The translations under genes were made by a program, and so were the position numbers. Under the pieces are notes generated by a model. It saw nothing but the letters and a program-made list of their open reading frames with translations. It was not told the origin of the DNA and did not search any database. Shown here one piece after another: positions 1-8,289 of a stretch of DNA of 64,000 nucleotides (its first letter is position 1; each line of letters begins with the position of its first letter). This DNA comes from Marinobacter oulmenensis (GTDB lineage Bacteria; Pseudomonadota; Gammaproteobacteria; Pseudomonadales; Oleiphilaceae): the NCBI RefSeq assembly GCF_014201735.1, contig NZ_JACHFE010000003.1, forward strand, positions 186,001-250,000. The letters run 5' to 3'.

Positions 1-504
1 CACCGTCACCACCACAAACAGGACGGCTCCCTCAGTACTGCCGATCCTCAGAATCTGCTGCGCCAGCGCCAGAGCCCCCAGGTTGATCGCCATGTAGATG
101 GCAAAGATCCGGCCACGCTCCGAGGCAGCAGACTGACTGTTCAGCCAGCTTTCAATCACCGTAATCAGGGTGATGTAGGCCAGGCCATAGACAAACCGGA
201 GCAGGACCCAGACCCAGGGGTCAATGAAGACCAGGTGCAGCAGTGCGGCGCTTGCACAAATGGCAGCGCAGAAGGCAAATGTTCGAATATGGCGCATGCG
301 CCGGATCAGATGACGCCCAGCCCAGGAGCCACAGATGAAGCCGGCGAAATAGCTGGACATGATCAGCCCGAGGAAGGGCGTGGAAATCCCCTCCGCCGTG
401 CCCCGCAAGGCCAGCAGCGTATTGATCAGGCCATTGCCCAACAGCAGCAGGGCCACACTGATAAGAATGGAACGGATGGGTGCCAGTACCGACAGAGCTC
501 GCAT
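1..504 (-). CDS. MFS transporter, N-terminal part (runs off the window)
   Basis: The reverse strand reads without a stop from an ATG at 504 to the window edge (168 codons). The product opens with a hydrophobic helix, then a loop and helix containing GLIMSSYFAGFICG, followed by a basic stretch (RRMRHIRT) and further helices. This is the usual N-terminal plan of major facilitator carriers, with a loop 2-3 basic motif. The substrate cannot be told from half a protein. It points the same way as csaA, 72 bases upstream of it in the direction of transcription. The C-terminal half lies outside the window, so intactness is unknown. Confidence 0.75.
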   Translation of the reverse strand, partial: MRALSVLAPIRSILISVALLLLGNGLINTLLALRGTAEGISTPFLGLIMSSYFAGFICGSWAGRHLIRRMRHIRTFAFCAAICASAALLHLVFIDPWVWVLLRFVYGLAYITLITVIESWLNSQSAASERGRIFAIYMAINLGALALAQQILRIGSTEGAVLFVVVTV

Positions 505-575
505 GAGGGATTCTCCGGAAACAAGTCCCTGTCGGATGCTGCATAAAACGGACCAGACCGGTTTTCAGGCCGCTC

Positions 576-908
576 TCAGAACAGGCGGGTTCCGTCTTCC
601 ACCGGGCTATCCGGCCCAACCAGGGTGACTGCTCCGCTCTGGGTCTGAACCCCCGTCACCAGACATTCGGACAAAAACGGGCCAATCTGTTTCGGCGGGA
701 AATTGGTCACCGCCAGCACCTGCTTCCCGACCAGTTGCTCCTGGCTGTAGAGATCGGTGATCTGGGCACTGGATTTACGCATCCCTATCTCCGGGCCGAA
801 ATACACCATCAGCTTGTAGGCCGGCTTTCTGGCTTCTGGAAACGCCATGACCTCATGGATGGTGCCCACCCGGATCTCCACCTTTTCGAAATCTTCCCAA
901 CGAATCAT
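576..908 (-). CDS. csaA: CsaA-like tRNA-binding domain protein
   Basis: This 110-residue protein is one tRNA-binding (EMAP/OB-fold) domain, the size and form of CsaA. CsaA is a small homodimeric protein described as a chaperone helping protein export and able to bind tRNA-like RNA. Features visible are the N-terminal (W)EDFEKVEIRVGTI segment (first strand of the OB fold), KLMVYFGPEIG and the later QVLAVTNFPPKQIG. The ATG at 908 gives the full family length. It lies about 115 bases downstream of nirD on the same strand, but I see no functional link to nitrite reduction. Confidence 0.88.
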   Translation of the reverse strand: MIRWEDFEKVEIRVGTIHEVMAFPEARKPAYKLMVYFGPEIGMRKSSAQITDLYSQEQLVGKQVLAVTNFPPKQIGPFLSECLVTGVQTQSGAVTLVGPDSPVEDGTRLF

Positions 909-1024
909 GCGGTTTCGCCTCCCGTTTCTGGTTCAGACGCAAGGCTATCGCGGGATCACACAGCCGGCTTTCAGATTCCGGCGGGGCTGTTGCGGTTTTC
1001 GGCGGAAGTGGCCTTTTGCCCGCA

Positions 1025-1393
1025 TCAGGCGGCAGAGGTCTGTCGTTGTTCGCAGGGAACCTCCAGACGCACCCGGCCCCCGTCCAGCAAAACCGGATAA
1101 CGTTTGACCTGGACCGACTCATCTTCAAGGCAACGCCCCGTGCGCAGGCTGAAGTGCTGCTTGTAAAGCGGCGAGGCCACAACCGGTTCGCCCTTCAGAT
1201 CCCCGGTAATGCCCCGGGCCAGCACGTTCGCGCCACTGATCGGATCGTGATGGCTGATGGCAAACAGCGCGGGCAGCCGGTGCGGCAAATAGAACACCGC
1301 CACCGGCCCGTCCTCGGTCCACACGGCGATGCCGGATTCCGGCACCAGGTCATCCACGGTGCAAACGGCGTCCCAACGGGTTGGTGCTTTCAT
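1025..1393 (-). CDS. nirD: Nitrite reductase (NADH) small subunit
   Basis: A 122-residue Rieske-like small subunit of cytoplasmic assimilatory nitrite reductase, which reduces nitrite to ammonium together with NirB. It has the family features ISHHDPISGANVLARGITGD and ASPLYKQHFSLRTGRC. As usual for NirD, the cysteine and histidine ligands that would bind a Rieske cluster are not both kept, so it probably carries no cluster. The start is the ATG at 1393. A longer open frame upstream only overlaps nirB out of frame. It follows nirB after a 70-base gap and is almost certainly co-transcribed with it. Confidence 0.93.
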   Translation of the reverse strand: MKAPTRWDAVCTVDDLVPESGIAVWTEDGPVAVFYLPHRLPALFAISHHDPISGANVLARGITGDLKGEPVVASPLYKQHFSLRTGRCLEDESVQVKRYPVLLDGGRVRLEVPCEQRQTSAA

Positions 1394-1463
1394 GATGTTT
1401 CTCCTGATCTCAATCTGTTTTTTTACAGGCGTTACCACCTTGCTCCAACTCAAAGTTCCAAGG

Positions 1464-3971
1464 CTAGGCAGACTCCAGAACCGGCCGGCGCTGATCCCGC
1501 TCCACGGTCCACTGCTGTACCGGGTCTTTCTTCTCAGGCTCATTGACGAACTCCCGGAAGCGCTTGCGTTTCTCGGGGTCCTCCACGGCGGTTTTCCATT
1601 CGCACTGGTAGGTGCTGACAATGTCGGCCATGTGCGCCTCCAGCTCGGCGCCCATGCCCAGACTGTCCTCCAGCACCACTTCCTTGAGGTAGTCCAGTCC
1701 GCCTTCCAGGTTTTCCATCCACACACTGGTGCGTTGCAGGCGGTCCGCCGTGCGCACGTACAGCATGAGTACCCGGTCGATGGTGCGGATCAGTCCGTCG
1801 TCAGACAGATCGGTGGCGAACAGGTCAGCGTGGCGCGGGCGCATGCCGCCGTTACCGCAGACGTACAGGTTCCAGCCATTCTCGGTGGCAATCACGCCAA
1901 TATCCTTGCTCTGGGCTTCGGCGCATTCGCGGGTACAACCGGAAACGGCCATCTTGATCTTGTGGGGTGCGCGCAGGCCCTTGTAGCGGTTCTCCAGGAA
2001 GATCGCCATGCCCACGCTGTCCTGAACACCGTAGCGGCACCAGGTATTACCGACACAGGACTTCACCGTGCGCAGGGACTTGCCGTAAGCGTGGCCGGTT
2101 TCAAAGCCGGCGGCGATGAGCTTTTCCCAGATCTCCGGCAACTGGCTCAGGGTGGCACCAAACAGATCCACCCGCTGGCCGCCGGTGATCTTGGTGTACA
2201 GGTCATACTCCCGGGCCACTTCCCCCAGCACAATCAGTTTGTCCGGGGTGATCTCGCCGCCCGGCACACGGGGCACGATGGAATAGGTGCCGTTCTTCTG
2301 CATGTTGGCCATGAAGGTGTCGTTGGTGTCCTGCAACGGCACGTGATCTGTGGTCAGGATATGTTCGTTCCAGCAGGTGGCCAGAATGGATGCCACCGTC
2401 GGCTTGCAGATGTCGCAGCCGTGGCCCTTGCCGTACTGACTGATCAGCGTGCGGAACGTGCGAATGCCATTAACCTTGACCAGGTGAAACAGGTCCTGGC
2501 GGCTATACGGAAAGTGTTCGCAGATATCCTTGCTCACCTCCACCCCGCGTTTTTCCAGCTCGCTGTCCACCACGTTCTTGAGCAGCGCGGAACAGCCACC
2601 ACAACCGGTACTGGCCTTGGTTTCGACCTTGACGCTGGCCAGGTCCGAACAACCGGCATCGATGGCACCGCAGATGTCGCCCTTGGTGACGTTGTGGCAG
2701 GAACAGATCGACGCCGTCTCCGGCAGGGCGTCCGGCCCCAGGGCCGGCGCGCCGCCCTGGCTTTCCGGCAGGATCAGGGTTTCCGGGTTGCCTGGCAGGG
2801 TGATCTCATTGAGGGCGTATTGCAGCAGGGTGTCGTAGTGGCTGTTGTCACCCACCAGAATCGCACCCAGCAGGCGCTTGCCATCCTCGCTGATGACCAT
2901 TCGGCGGTAATGCCCGGCCTGTTCGTCATTGAAACGGATGCTGCGGGCACCCGGGGCCTGGCCATGGGCATCGCCAATGGCGCCCACGTCCACGCCCAGA
3001 AGTTTCAACTTGGTGCTCATGTCCGCGCCGGTGAAGACCGCTTCCTCGTCGTTATTCAGAACCGAGGACAAGGTGCGGGCCATGGTGTAGCCGGGGGCCA
3101 CCAGGCCAAAGATCCGTTGATCCCACAACGCGCATTCGCCGATGGCATGGATGTGGCGGTCGGAGGTGGTGCAGTGGTCGTCGATCACAATGCCACCACG
3201 TTCACCAATCTCAAGGCCACAGGCGCGGGCCAGCGTATCCTGGGGCCGGATACCGGCGGAGAAAACGATCAGATCGGTATCCAGGTGACTGTCGTCACTG
3301 AAGTTCATCCGCAAACGGGCATCCTGGCCTTCAACGATGGCGGTCGTCGCCTTGTCGGTGTGTACCTGAACGCCCAGTTCCTCAATCTTGTGGCGTAACA
3401 GGGAACCGCCTTCGGCATCCAGTTGCACGGGCATCAGGCGTGGAGCAAATTCCACCACATGGGCCTGCAGCCCCAGACTCTTGAGAGCGTTGGCCGCTTC
3501 CAGGCCCAGCAGACCGCCACCAATCACAACACCGGACTTCCCATCCCGGGCACTGGCGCGAATGGCATCCAGATCTTCCAGGGTCCGGTAGACAAAACAG
3601 TGGGGGTGCTCACGCCCCTCGATGGGCGGCACAAACGGGTAGGAGCCGGTGGCCAGTACCAGCTCGTCGTAGGCGTAATCACCCCGATCGGTCGTTACCT
3701 TGCGGCCTTCCCGATCAATACGGGTGACCGCCTCGTTCAGCCGCAGTTCGATACGGTTCTCGGTGTACCAGTCCGCCGTGCCCATGGCCAGGTCGGCATG
3801 GCTGGAACCACTGAAATATTCCGACAGGTGCACCCGGTCATAGGCCAGCTGCTTCTCTTCACCGAACACCACCACGCGGAAATCCTCGGCGGCCGGGCTG
3901 GCAACGAACTGTTCCAGAAAATGGTGGCCCACCATGCCATTGCCAATCACGATCAGGGTTTTCTTGCTCAT
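1464..3971 (-). CDS. nirB: Nitrite reductase (NADH) large subunit
   Basis: An 835-residue NirB, close to the usual 840-850. Domains in order: FAD-binding (GNGMVG near residues 10-15), NADH-binding Rossmann fold (GGGLLGLEAA near 151), a BFD-like [2Fe-2S] domain (CSCH near 423 and STGCGGC), then the sulfite/nitrite reductase half with the sirohaem-[4Fe-4S] cysteines (CVGNTWC near 636, CTREC near 677). It acts in the cytoplasm, moving electrons from NADH to sirohaem to make ammonium. The ATG at 3971 is preceded by GGAGG. Expression appears to depend on sigma-54 and on readthrough of the leader terminator at 4002-4045. No nitrate reductase gene is in the window. Confidence 0.97.
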   Translation of the reverse strand: MSKKTLIVIGNGMVGHHFLEQFVASPAAEDFRVVVFGEEKQLAYDRVHLSEYFSGSSHADLAMGTADWYTENRIELRLNEAVTRIDREGRKVTTDRGDYAYDELVLATGSYPFVPPIEGREHPHCFVYRTLEDLDAIRASARDGKSGVVIGGGLLGLEAANALKSLGLQAHVVEFAPRLMPVQLDAEGGSLLRHKIEELGVQVHTDKATTAIVEGQDARLRMNFSDDSHLDTDLIVFSAGIRPQDTLARACGLEIGERGGIVIDDHCTTSDRHIHAIGECALWDQRIFGLVAPGYTMARTLSSVLNNDEEAVFTGADMSTKLKLLGVDVGAIGDAHGQAPGARSIRFNDEQAGHYRRMVISEDGKRLLGAILVGDNSHYDTLLQYALNEITLPGNPETLILPESQGGAPALGPDALPETASICSCHNVTKGDICGAIDAGCSDLASVKVETKASTGCGGCSALLKNVVDSELEKRGVEVSKDICEHFPYSRQDLFHLVKVNGIRTFRTLISQYGKGHGCDICKPTVASILATCWNEHILTTDHVPLQDTNDTFMANMQKNGTYSIVPRVPGGEITPDKLIVLGEVAREYDLYTKITGGQRVDLFGATLSQLPEIWEKLIAAGFETGHAYGKSLRTVKSCVGNTWCRYGVQDSVGMAIFLENRYKGLRAPHKIKMAVSGCTRECAEAQSKDIGVIATENGWNLYVCGNGGMRPRHADLFATDLSDDGLIRTIDRVLMLYVRTADRLQRTSVWMENLEGGLDYLKEVVLEDSLGMGAELEAHMADIVSTYQCEWKTAVEDPEKRKRFREFVNEPEKKDPVQQWTVERDQRRPVLESA

Positions 3972-4105
3972 GGATCTGTCCTCCGGTTTTCTGGCACAAA
4001 CAAAAAAAGCCGGAGCATCACTCCCCGAGGGAAGGATGGTCCGGCTCCAATGCCAATAACTGTGTTCTTCAAGCGGCCCGGCCTCATAGGCGGCAGAGCT
4101 GCTTT
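3972..4105 (-). promoter_or_regulatory. nirB leader RNA with two upstream hairpins (probable NasR target)
   Basis: The predicted transcript starts near 4105, about 12 bases after the -12 element. Its first element is an imperfect hairpin at 4071-4104 (arms AAGC, GCTC and GCC pairing with GGC, GGGC and GCTT, separated by mismatches). Next comes a short hairpin at 4041-4056, stem UUGGC/GCCGG with hexaloop AUUGGA, which shares bases with the terminator arm. Forming that hairpin would block the terminator. ANTAR proteins such as NasR are known to bind paired hairpins with AxxGxx hexaloops. Only the second hairpin here shows that loop clearly; the first does not in my hand fold. Confidence 0.65.
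4002..4045 (-). terminator. Leader (attenuator) terminator upstream of nirB
   Basis: On the minus strand the arms GCCGGA-C-CATC and GATG-C-TCCGGC form a long hairpin with one mismatch and further pairing in the loop, followed directly by seven U residues. It ends 31 bases before the nirB start codon, so it cannot terminate an upstream gene and must act as an attenuator. Its 5' arm overlaps a small hairpin (4041-4056) whose six-base loop ATTGGA has A in position 1 and G in position 4, the pattern described for ANTAR-protein targets. Confidence 0.85.
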
Positions 4106-4115
4106 CCTACCCTCC

Positions 4116-4132
4116 TGCGAAATGCATGCCAG
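4116..4132 (-). promoter_or_regulatory. Sigma-54 (-24/-12) promoter of nirBD
   Basis: The minus strand reads CTGGCATGCATTTCGCA, with the invariant GG and GC dinucleotides ten bases apart as sigma-54 requires. The predicted start point, near 4105, falls exactly at the first leader hairpin, which supports the call. An NtrC-like palindrome sits about 95 bases upstream. Confidence 0.65.
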
Positions 4133-4226
4133 CCATAAGAACCTCACGGAATCAACAAGTTAAAACCGGGACAACCGTTCCCGAGGCCTGCCGACGACTT
4201 ACTGGAGAACCACTTCAGGGCACCCC

Positions 4227-4241
4227 GCACACCATCGGTGC
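4227..4241. promoter_or_regulatory. NtrC-like binding site upstream of nirB
   Basis: The palindrome GCAC-N7-GTGC matches the core of the NtrC consensus. It lies about 95 bases upstream of the sigma-54 element, a normal enhancer distance, in the shared region between nirB and nasR. A related partial repeat (TGCA-N10-TGCA) overlaps it at 4239-4256. An equivalent site exists at 8565-8579. Confidence 0.55.
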
Positions 4242-4342
4242 ATCAGCGATGGTGCAGTAATTGCGTGCAGAAATAAGACCCGCGGAGATTCTGGTGGTGA
4301 TGAGGGCGGAGTAACCAGGGTTCCCAATCAGAGGAGACGGTG

Positions 4343-5638
4343 ATGAACAGCCAACAGGTTTCTTGCGAGACAGGCCCGAGTGCGAGCGACTTCCTGATCG
4401 CATCGAAAGACTCCGAACTGAAGAACCTTCAGTACTTCCTCCAGATGGGGAAGGTCGTGCAGTGTATAAGCAATCTGGTCCATGCCCTGCAGTGTGAACG
4501 GGGAGCATCCAATGTATTCCTTGGTTCCGACGGAGGGAAATTCTCCGAGGAGCGCCAGACCATGGTGTCCCGATCAGACCGACTGAACGAGGAATTCAAC
4601 CAGGCCCTCGGCGATATCCACCAGGAACTGACCTGCCATCCGGTCAGCCCCACACTGCTCAACCAGATGGCCGCCGCCCTCCATGCACTGGACGGGCTTT
4701 CCGGACTGCGCCAGGGAGTCTCCGCACGAGAGATCACGGCCGTTGACGCCACCGGGCACTATTGTCAACTGATTCAGAGCCTGATTTCGGTGGTGTTTGA
4801 AGCCGCGGACGTAGCGGTTGATCCAACCATTGCCGGCCCACTGGTGGCCATGGTGCACCTGATGAACGGTAAGGAATTCTGCGGGCAGGAGCGTGCGGTG
4901 GGATCGGCAGGCTTTTCCAGCGGTCACTTTGACTCTGCACTCTCTGAACGCATGGTGCACCTGATTGAGTCACAGGAACGCTGTTTCGAGGTGTTTACGA
5001 GTTTCGCGGATGAAGATTCGATCAGGCTCTGGCATCAGTTGCTGGCCAATCCCCGGGAACAGGAAATTCACAGACTCCGTCAACTGGGGGTGTCGATAGG
5101 CCGCTACAAACCGCTCGACCCGTCACTCGCCGACGAGTGGTTCCGCTTGATGTCCGAACGCATGGACGACCTCAAAACGGTCGAGGACTCTGTCGAGGGC
5201 TGTTTCCATGCCCGCTGCACCGAACGCTTCGCCGAAGCCCGCAATTCCCTGGCGCATCAGGAAACCCTGATCGCCTCCCTGGATGCCCGGACAACGGCCT
5301 CTCAACCCATGCTGGTTTTATGCGACTCCGGCAAGGATCAGCCATCCGGAGAATCCTGGGCCAGTGACGGCGTTGGCCAACACTTTGGTCGATCCATATT
5401 TCATCTGGTACAGGAGCAAACTCAACGCCTGAAAGATATGAATGACGAACTCCAGGGTGCCAGGGAAGCACTGGAAGACCGGAAAACCCAGGAAAAGGCT
5501 GTCCTGTTTCTGATGGAGCACCGGGGGATCAGTAACGATGAAGCCCACCGGGTGCTGCGCCGGCTGGCTATGGACCAGGGTCGGAAACTGCCGGACGTAG
5601 CCCGTGCCCTGCTTTCCATGGCAGACGTGCTTAAATAA
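4343..5638 (+). CDS. nasR: NasR, nitrate/nitrite-sensing transcription antiterminator (NIT-ANTAR)
   Basis: A 431-residue protein with an all-helical NIT (nitrate/nitrite sensor) domain over roughly residues 35-280, a linker with a short helical coiled stretch (QEQTQRLKDMNDELQGAREAL), and a C-terminal ANTAR RNA-binding domain (about 370-425; ALLSMADVLK end, VLFLMEHRGISNDEAHRVLRRLAM). In Klebsiella, NasR binds nitrate or nitrite and then the leader hairpins of the nas operon, preventing terminator formation. Here nasR diverges from nirBD, whose leader carries such a terminator. The ATG at 4343 is chosen over the GTG at 4340 because GAGGAG lies 6 bases upstream. It probably controls both nirBD and the channel gene at 7441. 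Confidence 0.92.
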   Translation: MNSQQVSCETGPSASDFLIASKDSELKNLQYFLQMGKVVQCISNLVHALQCERGASNVFLGSDGGKFSEERQTMVSRSDRLNEEFNQALGDIHQELTCHPVSPTLLNQMAAALHALDGLSGLRQGVSAREITAVDATGHYCQLIQSLISVVFEAADVAVDPTIAGPLVAMVHLMNGKEFCGQERAVGSAGFSSGHFDSALSERMVHLIESQERCFEVFTSFADEDSIRLWHQLLANPREQEIHRLRQLGVSIGRYKPLDPSLADEWFRLMSERMDDLKTVEDSVEGCFHARCTERFAEARNSLAHQETLIASLDARTTASQPMLVLCDSGKDQPSGESWASDGVGQHFGRSIFHLVQEQTQRLKDMNDELQGAREALEDRKTQEKAVLFLMEHRGISNDEAHRVLRRLAMDQGRKLPDVARALLSMADVLK

Positions 5639-5646
5639 CCAGCCGT

Positions 5647-7374
5647 CTATCCGAATGCCAGACTGGCCAGTAAGGCCAGCAGCAGTAAACCTGATACGGC
5701 CTGCCAGAACGCCACCGGGCAGCGCTCGATCAGGGGCACCGGAGGCCGCCCATCGGTGTTTTTCCCGGGCTGGCGCAGGTCATTAATGTACTCCGACAGA
5801 GCCGGATAACGCCGATGGGGCTGGGGATGCACGGCCCGCTCAATGGCTGCGTCCATCCAGGCTGGCAGATCATCACGGAACTGACAGGCCGATTGATAGG
5901 TCAACCGCCGCTGCTGCGACCGGCTGCGGATTTTCGGCACCTCAGCACCGTAGGGTAACCGGCCCGTCAGCAGGTGGTAGGTGATTACCCCCAGGGAGAA
6001 CTGGTCCGACAGCCAGCTTCCCGCCTCTCCCAGAAAGGTCTCTGGTGCGCTGAACAGCGCTGCGCCCCGCGGTTCTCCGGTCGATGGCTGCTGGCCGGAT
6101 TCCTCAAGGCCGGTCACATACGTGGCCCCGAAGTCGATCAGCGTGACCGTGTCGTTCCGGTCCACCAGCAGATTCTCCGGCTTCAGGTCCTGGTGGACCA
6201 TTTCCAGTCGGTGAAAAGCCCTGAGGGCCCGAACAATCTGCTCAACCAGTTTACGAACGGTCTCAAGGTCCGGCCGGGGGTTGTCCAGAATCCACTGCCT
6301 CAGGGTCTGGCCCTCAACAAACTCCATGGCCAGATACAGATACCTCGGCGGACGGTCTGCCTGGAAAGGCCGGACAACATGAGGGTTATTCAGGCGCCGG
6401 GCAATCCAGTGTTCGGTCATAAACTGTTCAAGATAGACCGGGTCCTCTCGCTGCTCCATGGAGGGCATCTTTAATACCACCTGACGGCCGGAACGCGCTT
6501 CCTCCGCCAGGTAAACATGGCTGCGGCTGCTGGCATGCAAGGCTCGCAAAATCCGGTATCCATCCAGGTGCTGCCCCGCCTGCAACTCGGGCGCAAACGG
6601 CAGGTCTGCCATTTGCCGGAACAACTCACTGCTATCAAGCTCTGCAGGCACCGAGTCAATCCGGATAATCTGGGCCGTCAGGTTGTCTTCGCTGCCGTTA
6701 CCCAGTGCGGTCTCGGTAAGGCGGCGAGCGGCGAAATCGGGATCATCCGGGAAACCCAGAACGATGGCCGACATCGCACGCTCGTCGATATATTCATGGA
6801 CGCCATCGGTTGCAAGCAGAAAGCAGTCTCCCGGCTGGATCGACACGCTGAGGTAATCCACCTCCAGTTGATGACTAATCCCCAAAGCCCGCGTCAGACA
6901 GCTCTCTTCCCGGGAAAGCCAGACCCGGTGGTCAGTGGTGAGTTGCTCCAGCCTACCCGCATGGATCCGATAGATCCGGGCATCGCCAACGTGAAAAAGA
7001 TGGGCGGTGGCAGCCTTGATCACCATCGCGCTAAAGGTGCAGACATAACCGCGGTCCCGGTCAAAACGATACTGGCTCCGCGAAGTCTGGGCGTACAACC
7101 AGCTATTAAGTGCAGTCAGCACCCGCTGGACAGAGTGCTTGACCGACCAGCTGTCTGGCGTGGAGTAGTAGTCGTTGAGAAAGCCGGCCACTGCGGACTC
7201 ACTGGCCACCTGGCTGACACCGCTGGAACTGATGCCATCGGCAATGGTCACGGCAATCCCTTTGGTCAGCAACTGGTGGTTATCCGGCACCAGCATGCCG
7301 TGGAAATCCTGGTTCACCGGTTTCTGGCCTGCCTGGGAAAACTGGCCGGCAGAAACCGAGAGGGAAGTCGTCAT
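5647..7374 (-). CDS. PP2C phosphatase-Ser/Thr protein kinase fusion with C-terminal membrane anchor
   Basis: A 575-residue bifunctional protein. The first ~235 residues are a PP2C-type phosphatase (ADGISSSGVSQVAS, HVGDARIYRI, LLATDGVHEYI, GSEDNLTAQIIRI carry the metal-binding aspartates). A eukaryotic-like kinase follows with the catalytic HQDLKPENLLV near 391, DFG (LIDFGATYV) and an APE-like SAPETFLGE. It ends with one hydrophobic helix (LLLLALLASLAFG), so the enzyme should face the cytoplasm. Family members sit beside nirBD/nasA in pseudomonads, but their targets are not established. The ATG at 7374 is preferred over a GTG 10 codons upstream that overlaps a terminator. Convergent with nasR, separated by 8 bases. 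Confidence 0.9.
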   Translation of the reverse strand: MTTSLSVSAGQFSQAGQKPVNQDFHGMLVPDNHQLLTKGIAVTIADGISSSGVSQVASESAVAGFLNDYYSTPDSWSVKHSVQRVLTALNSWLYAQTSRSQYRFDRDRGYVCTFSAMVIKAATAHLFHVGDARIYRIHAGRLEQLTTDHRVWLSREESCLTRALGISHQLEVDYLSVSIQPGDCFLLATDGVHEYIDERAMSAIVLGFPDDPDFAARRLTETALGNGSEDNLTAQIIRIDSVPAELDSSELFRQMADLPFAPELQAGQHLDGYRILRALHASSRSHVYLAEEARSGRQVVLKMPSMEQREDPVYLEQFMTEHWIARRLNNPHVVRPFQADRPPRYLYLAMEFVEGQTLRQWILDNPRPDLETVRKLVEQIVRALRAFHRLEMVHQDLKPENLLVDRNDTVTLIDFGATYVTGLEESGQQPSTGEPRGAALFSAPETFLGEAGSWLSDQFSLGVITYHLLTGRLPYGAEVPKIRSRSQQRRLTYQSACQFRDDLPAWMDAAIERAVHPQPHRRYPALSEYINDLRQPGKNTDGRPPVPLIERCPVAFWQAVSGLLLLALLASLAFG

Positions 7375-7395
7375 TTGAACCGGTCCTCCAACAGG

Positions 7396-7430
7396 AAAAA
7401 CCACCCCGGCCGGTACGGCGGCCAGGGTGG
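7396..7430 (-). terminator. Intrinsic terminator between the FNT channel and kinase genes
   Basis: On the minus strand a 12-base-pair stem (CCACCC.GGCCG pairing with CGGCC.GGGTGG) with a six-base loop is followed by UUUUU. It lies between the channel stop and the kinase start, so the kinase would depend on readthrough or its own promoter. Confidence 0.75.
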
Positions 7431-7440
7431 CAGGCTCAGC

Positions 7441-8289
7441 CTAGTTGGAGCGTGCCAGGGCTGCGTCGTGCATCGCAGCCGGTGCCGGGCGCTTGGGCGC
7501 AGTGCGAACATGGGTGGTGTAAAGCGTCAGGCCCGTGAAGGCGATGCCCCCCACCAGATTACCCAGCACTGTGGGGATTTCATTCCACCAGAGGTAGTCC
7601 ATGATGGAAAATTCACCGCCCATAATCAGCGCCGATGGGAACAGGAACATGTTCACGATGGAGTGTTCAAAACCCATGAAGAAGAAGAGCATGATCGGCA
7701 TCCACATGGCCAGCACCTTGCCGCTCACGTTGGTGGAGATCATGGCGCCAACCACGCCCATGGATACCATCCAGTTACACAGCATGCCCCGGATGAATAT
7801 GGTGGCCCAGCCAGCCGCACCGTACTCCGCGTAGCCCAAGGTGCGAGCCTCACCCACACCGGCAATTTTTTCGCCCACCGCTCCCGGATCCGTGCTGAAA
7901 CCATAAGTGAAAATAAACGCCATCATGAAGGCGACGGTCAGCGCGCCACCCAGGTTCCCCAGAAACACCCAGCCCCAGTTTCGCAGCACAGCGGCCGGCG
8001 TCACACCCGGGCGTTTATCGAGCAAAGCCAGGGGCGTGAGCATGAAAACCCCCGTCAGCAGATCAAACCCCATCAGATAAAGCATGCAGAATCCGATGGG
8101 AAACAGGAGGGCGCCAATCAGAAAGACACCGGTTTGCACGGCGACGGTAATGGCAAAGGCCGCCGCCAATGCCAGGATTGCCCCGGCCATAAAGGCCCGG
8201 ATCAGCGTGTCACGCGTCGACATGTATATTTTCGACTCACCCGCATCGACCATTTTGGTCACGAATTCCGAAGGCATGATGTAAGACAT
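7441..8289 (-). CDS. Formate/nitrite (FNT) family channel, probable nitrite transporter
   Basis: A 282-residue integral membrane protein of the FNT family (FocA/NirC fold) with about six helices and the family segments GFDLLTGVFMLTPLALLDKR, NWMVSMGV and GFEHSIVNMFLFPSALIMGG. The context makes nitrite the likely substrate, delivering it to cytoplasmic NirBD; NirC itself is somewhat shorter. The ATG at 8289 fits the family start (MSYIMPSEF), and longer frames run into the leader terminator. Transcription should start from the sigma-54 element at 8448-8464 and pass the attenuator at 8340-8392. A terminator at 7396-7430 closes the unit. Confidence 0.88.
   Translation of the reverse strand: MSYIMPSEFVTKMVDAGESKIYMSTRDTLIRAFMAGAILALAAAFAITVAVQTGVFLIGALLFPIGFCMLYLMGFDLLTGVFMLTPLALLDKRPGVTPAAVLRNWGWVFLGNLGGALTVAFMMAFIFTYGFSTDPGAVGEKIAGVGEARTLGYAEYGAAGWATIFIRGMLCNWMVSMGVVGAMISTNVSGKVLAMWMPIMLFFFMGFEHSIVNMFLFPSALIMGGEFSIMDYLWWNEIPTVLGNLVGGIAFTGLTLYTTHVRTAPKRPAPAAMHDAALARSN

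Noticed and set aside
995..1013. A 19-base identical repeat, GTTTTCGGCGGAAGTGGCC, here and at 8644-8662
   Set aside because: Only two copies; the second is inside the AraC coding sequence and neither has a dyad or other repeat structure. It may be chance or a trace of old duplication, not enough to call an element.
945..1025. A 26-codon ORF on the minus strand overlapping the nirD stop
   Set aside because: No ribosome site of its own beyond nirD coding sequence, very basic composition, and the same repeat as above explains part of it.
1329..3398. A 689-codon open frame on the plus strand opposite nirB
   Set aside because: It is antisense to an unmistakable nirB and its translation has no family features; GC-rich codon bias opens the frame.
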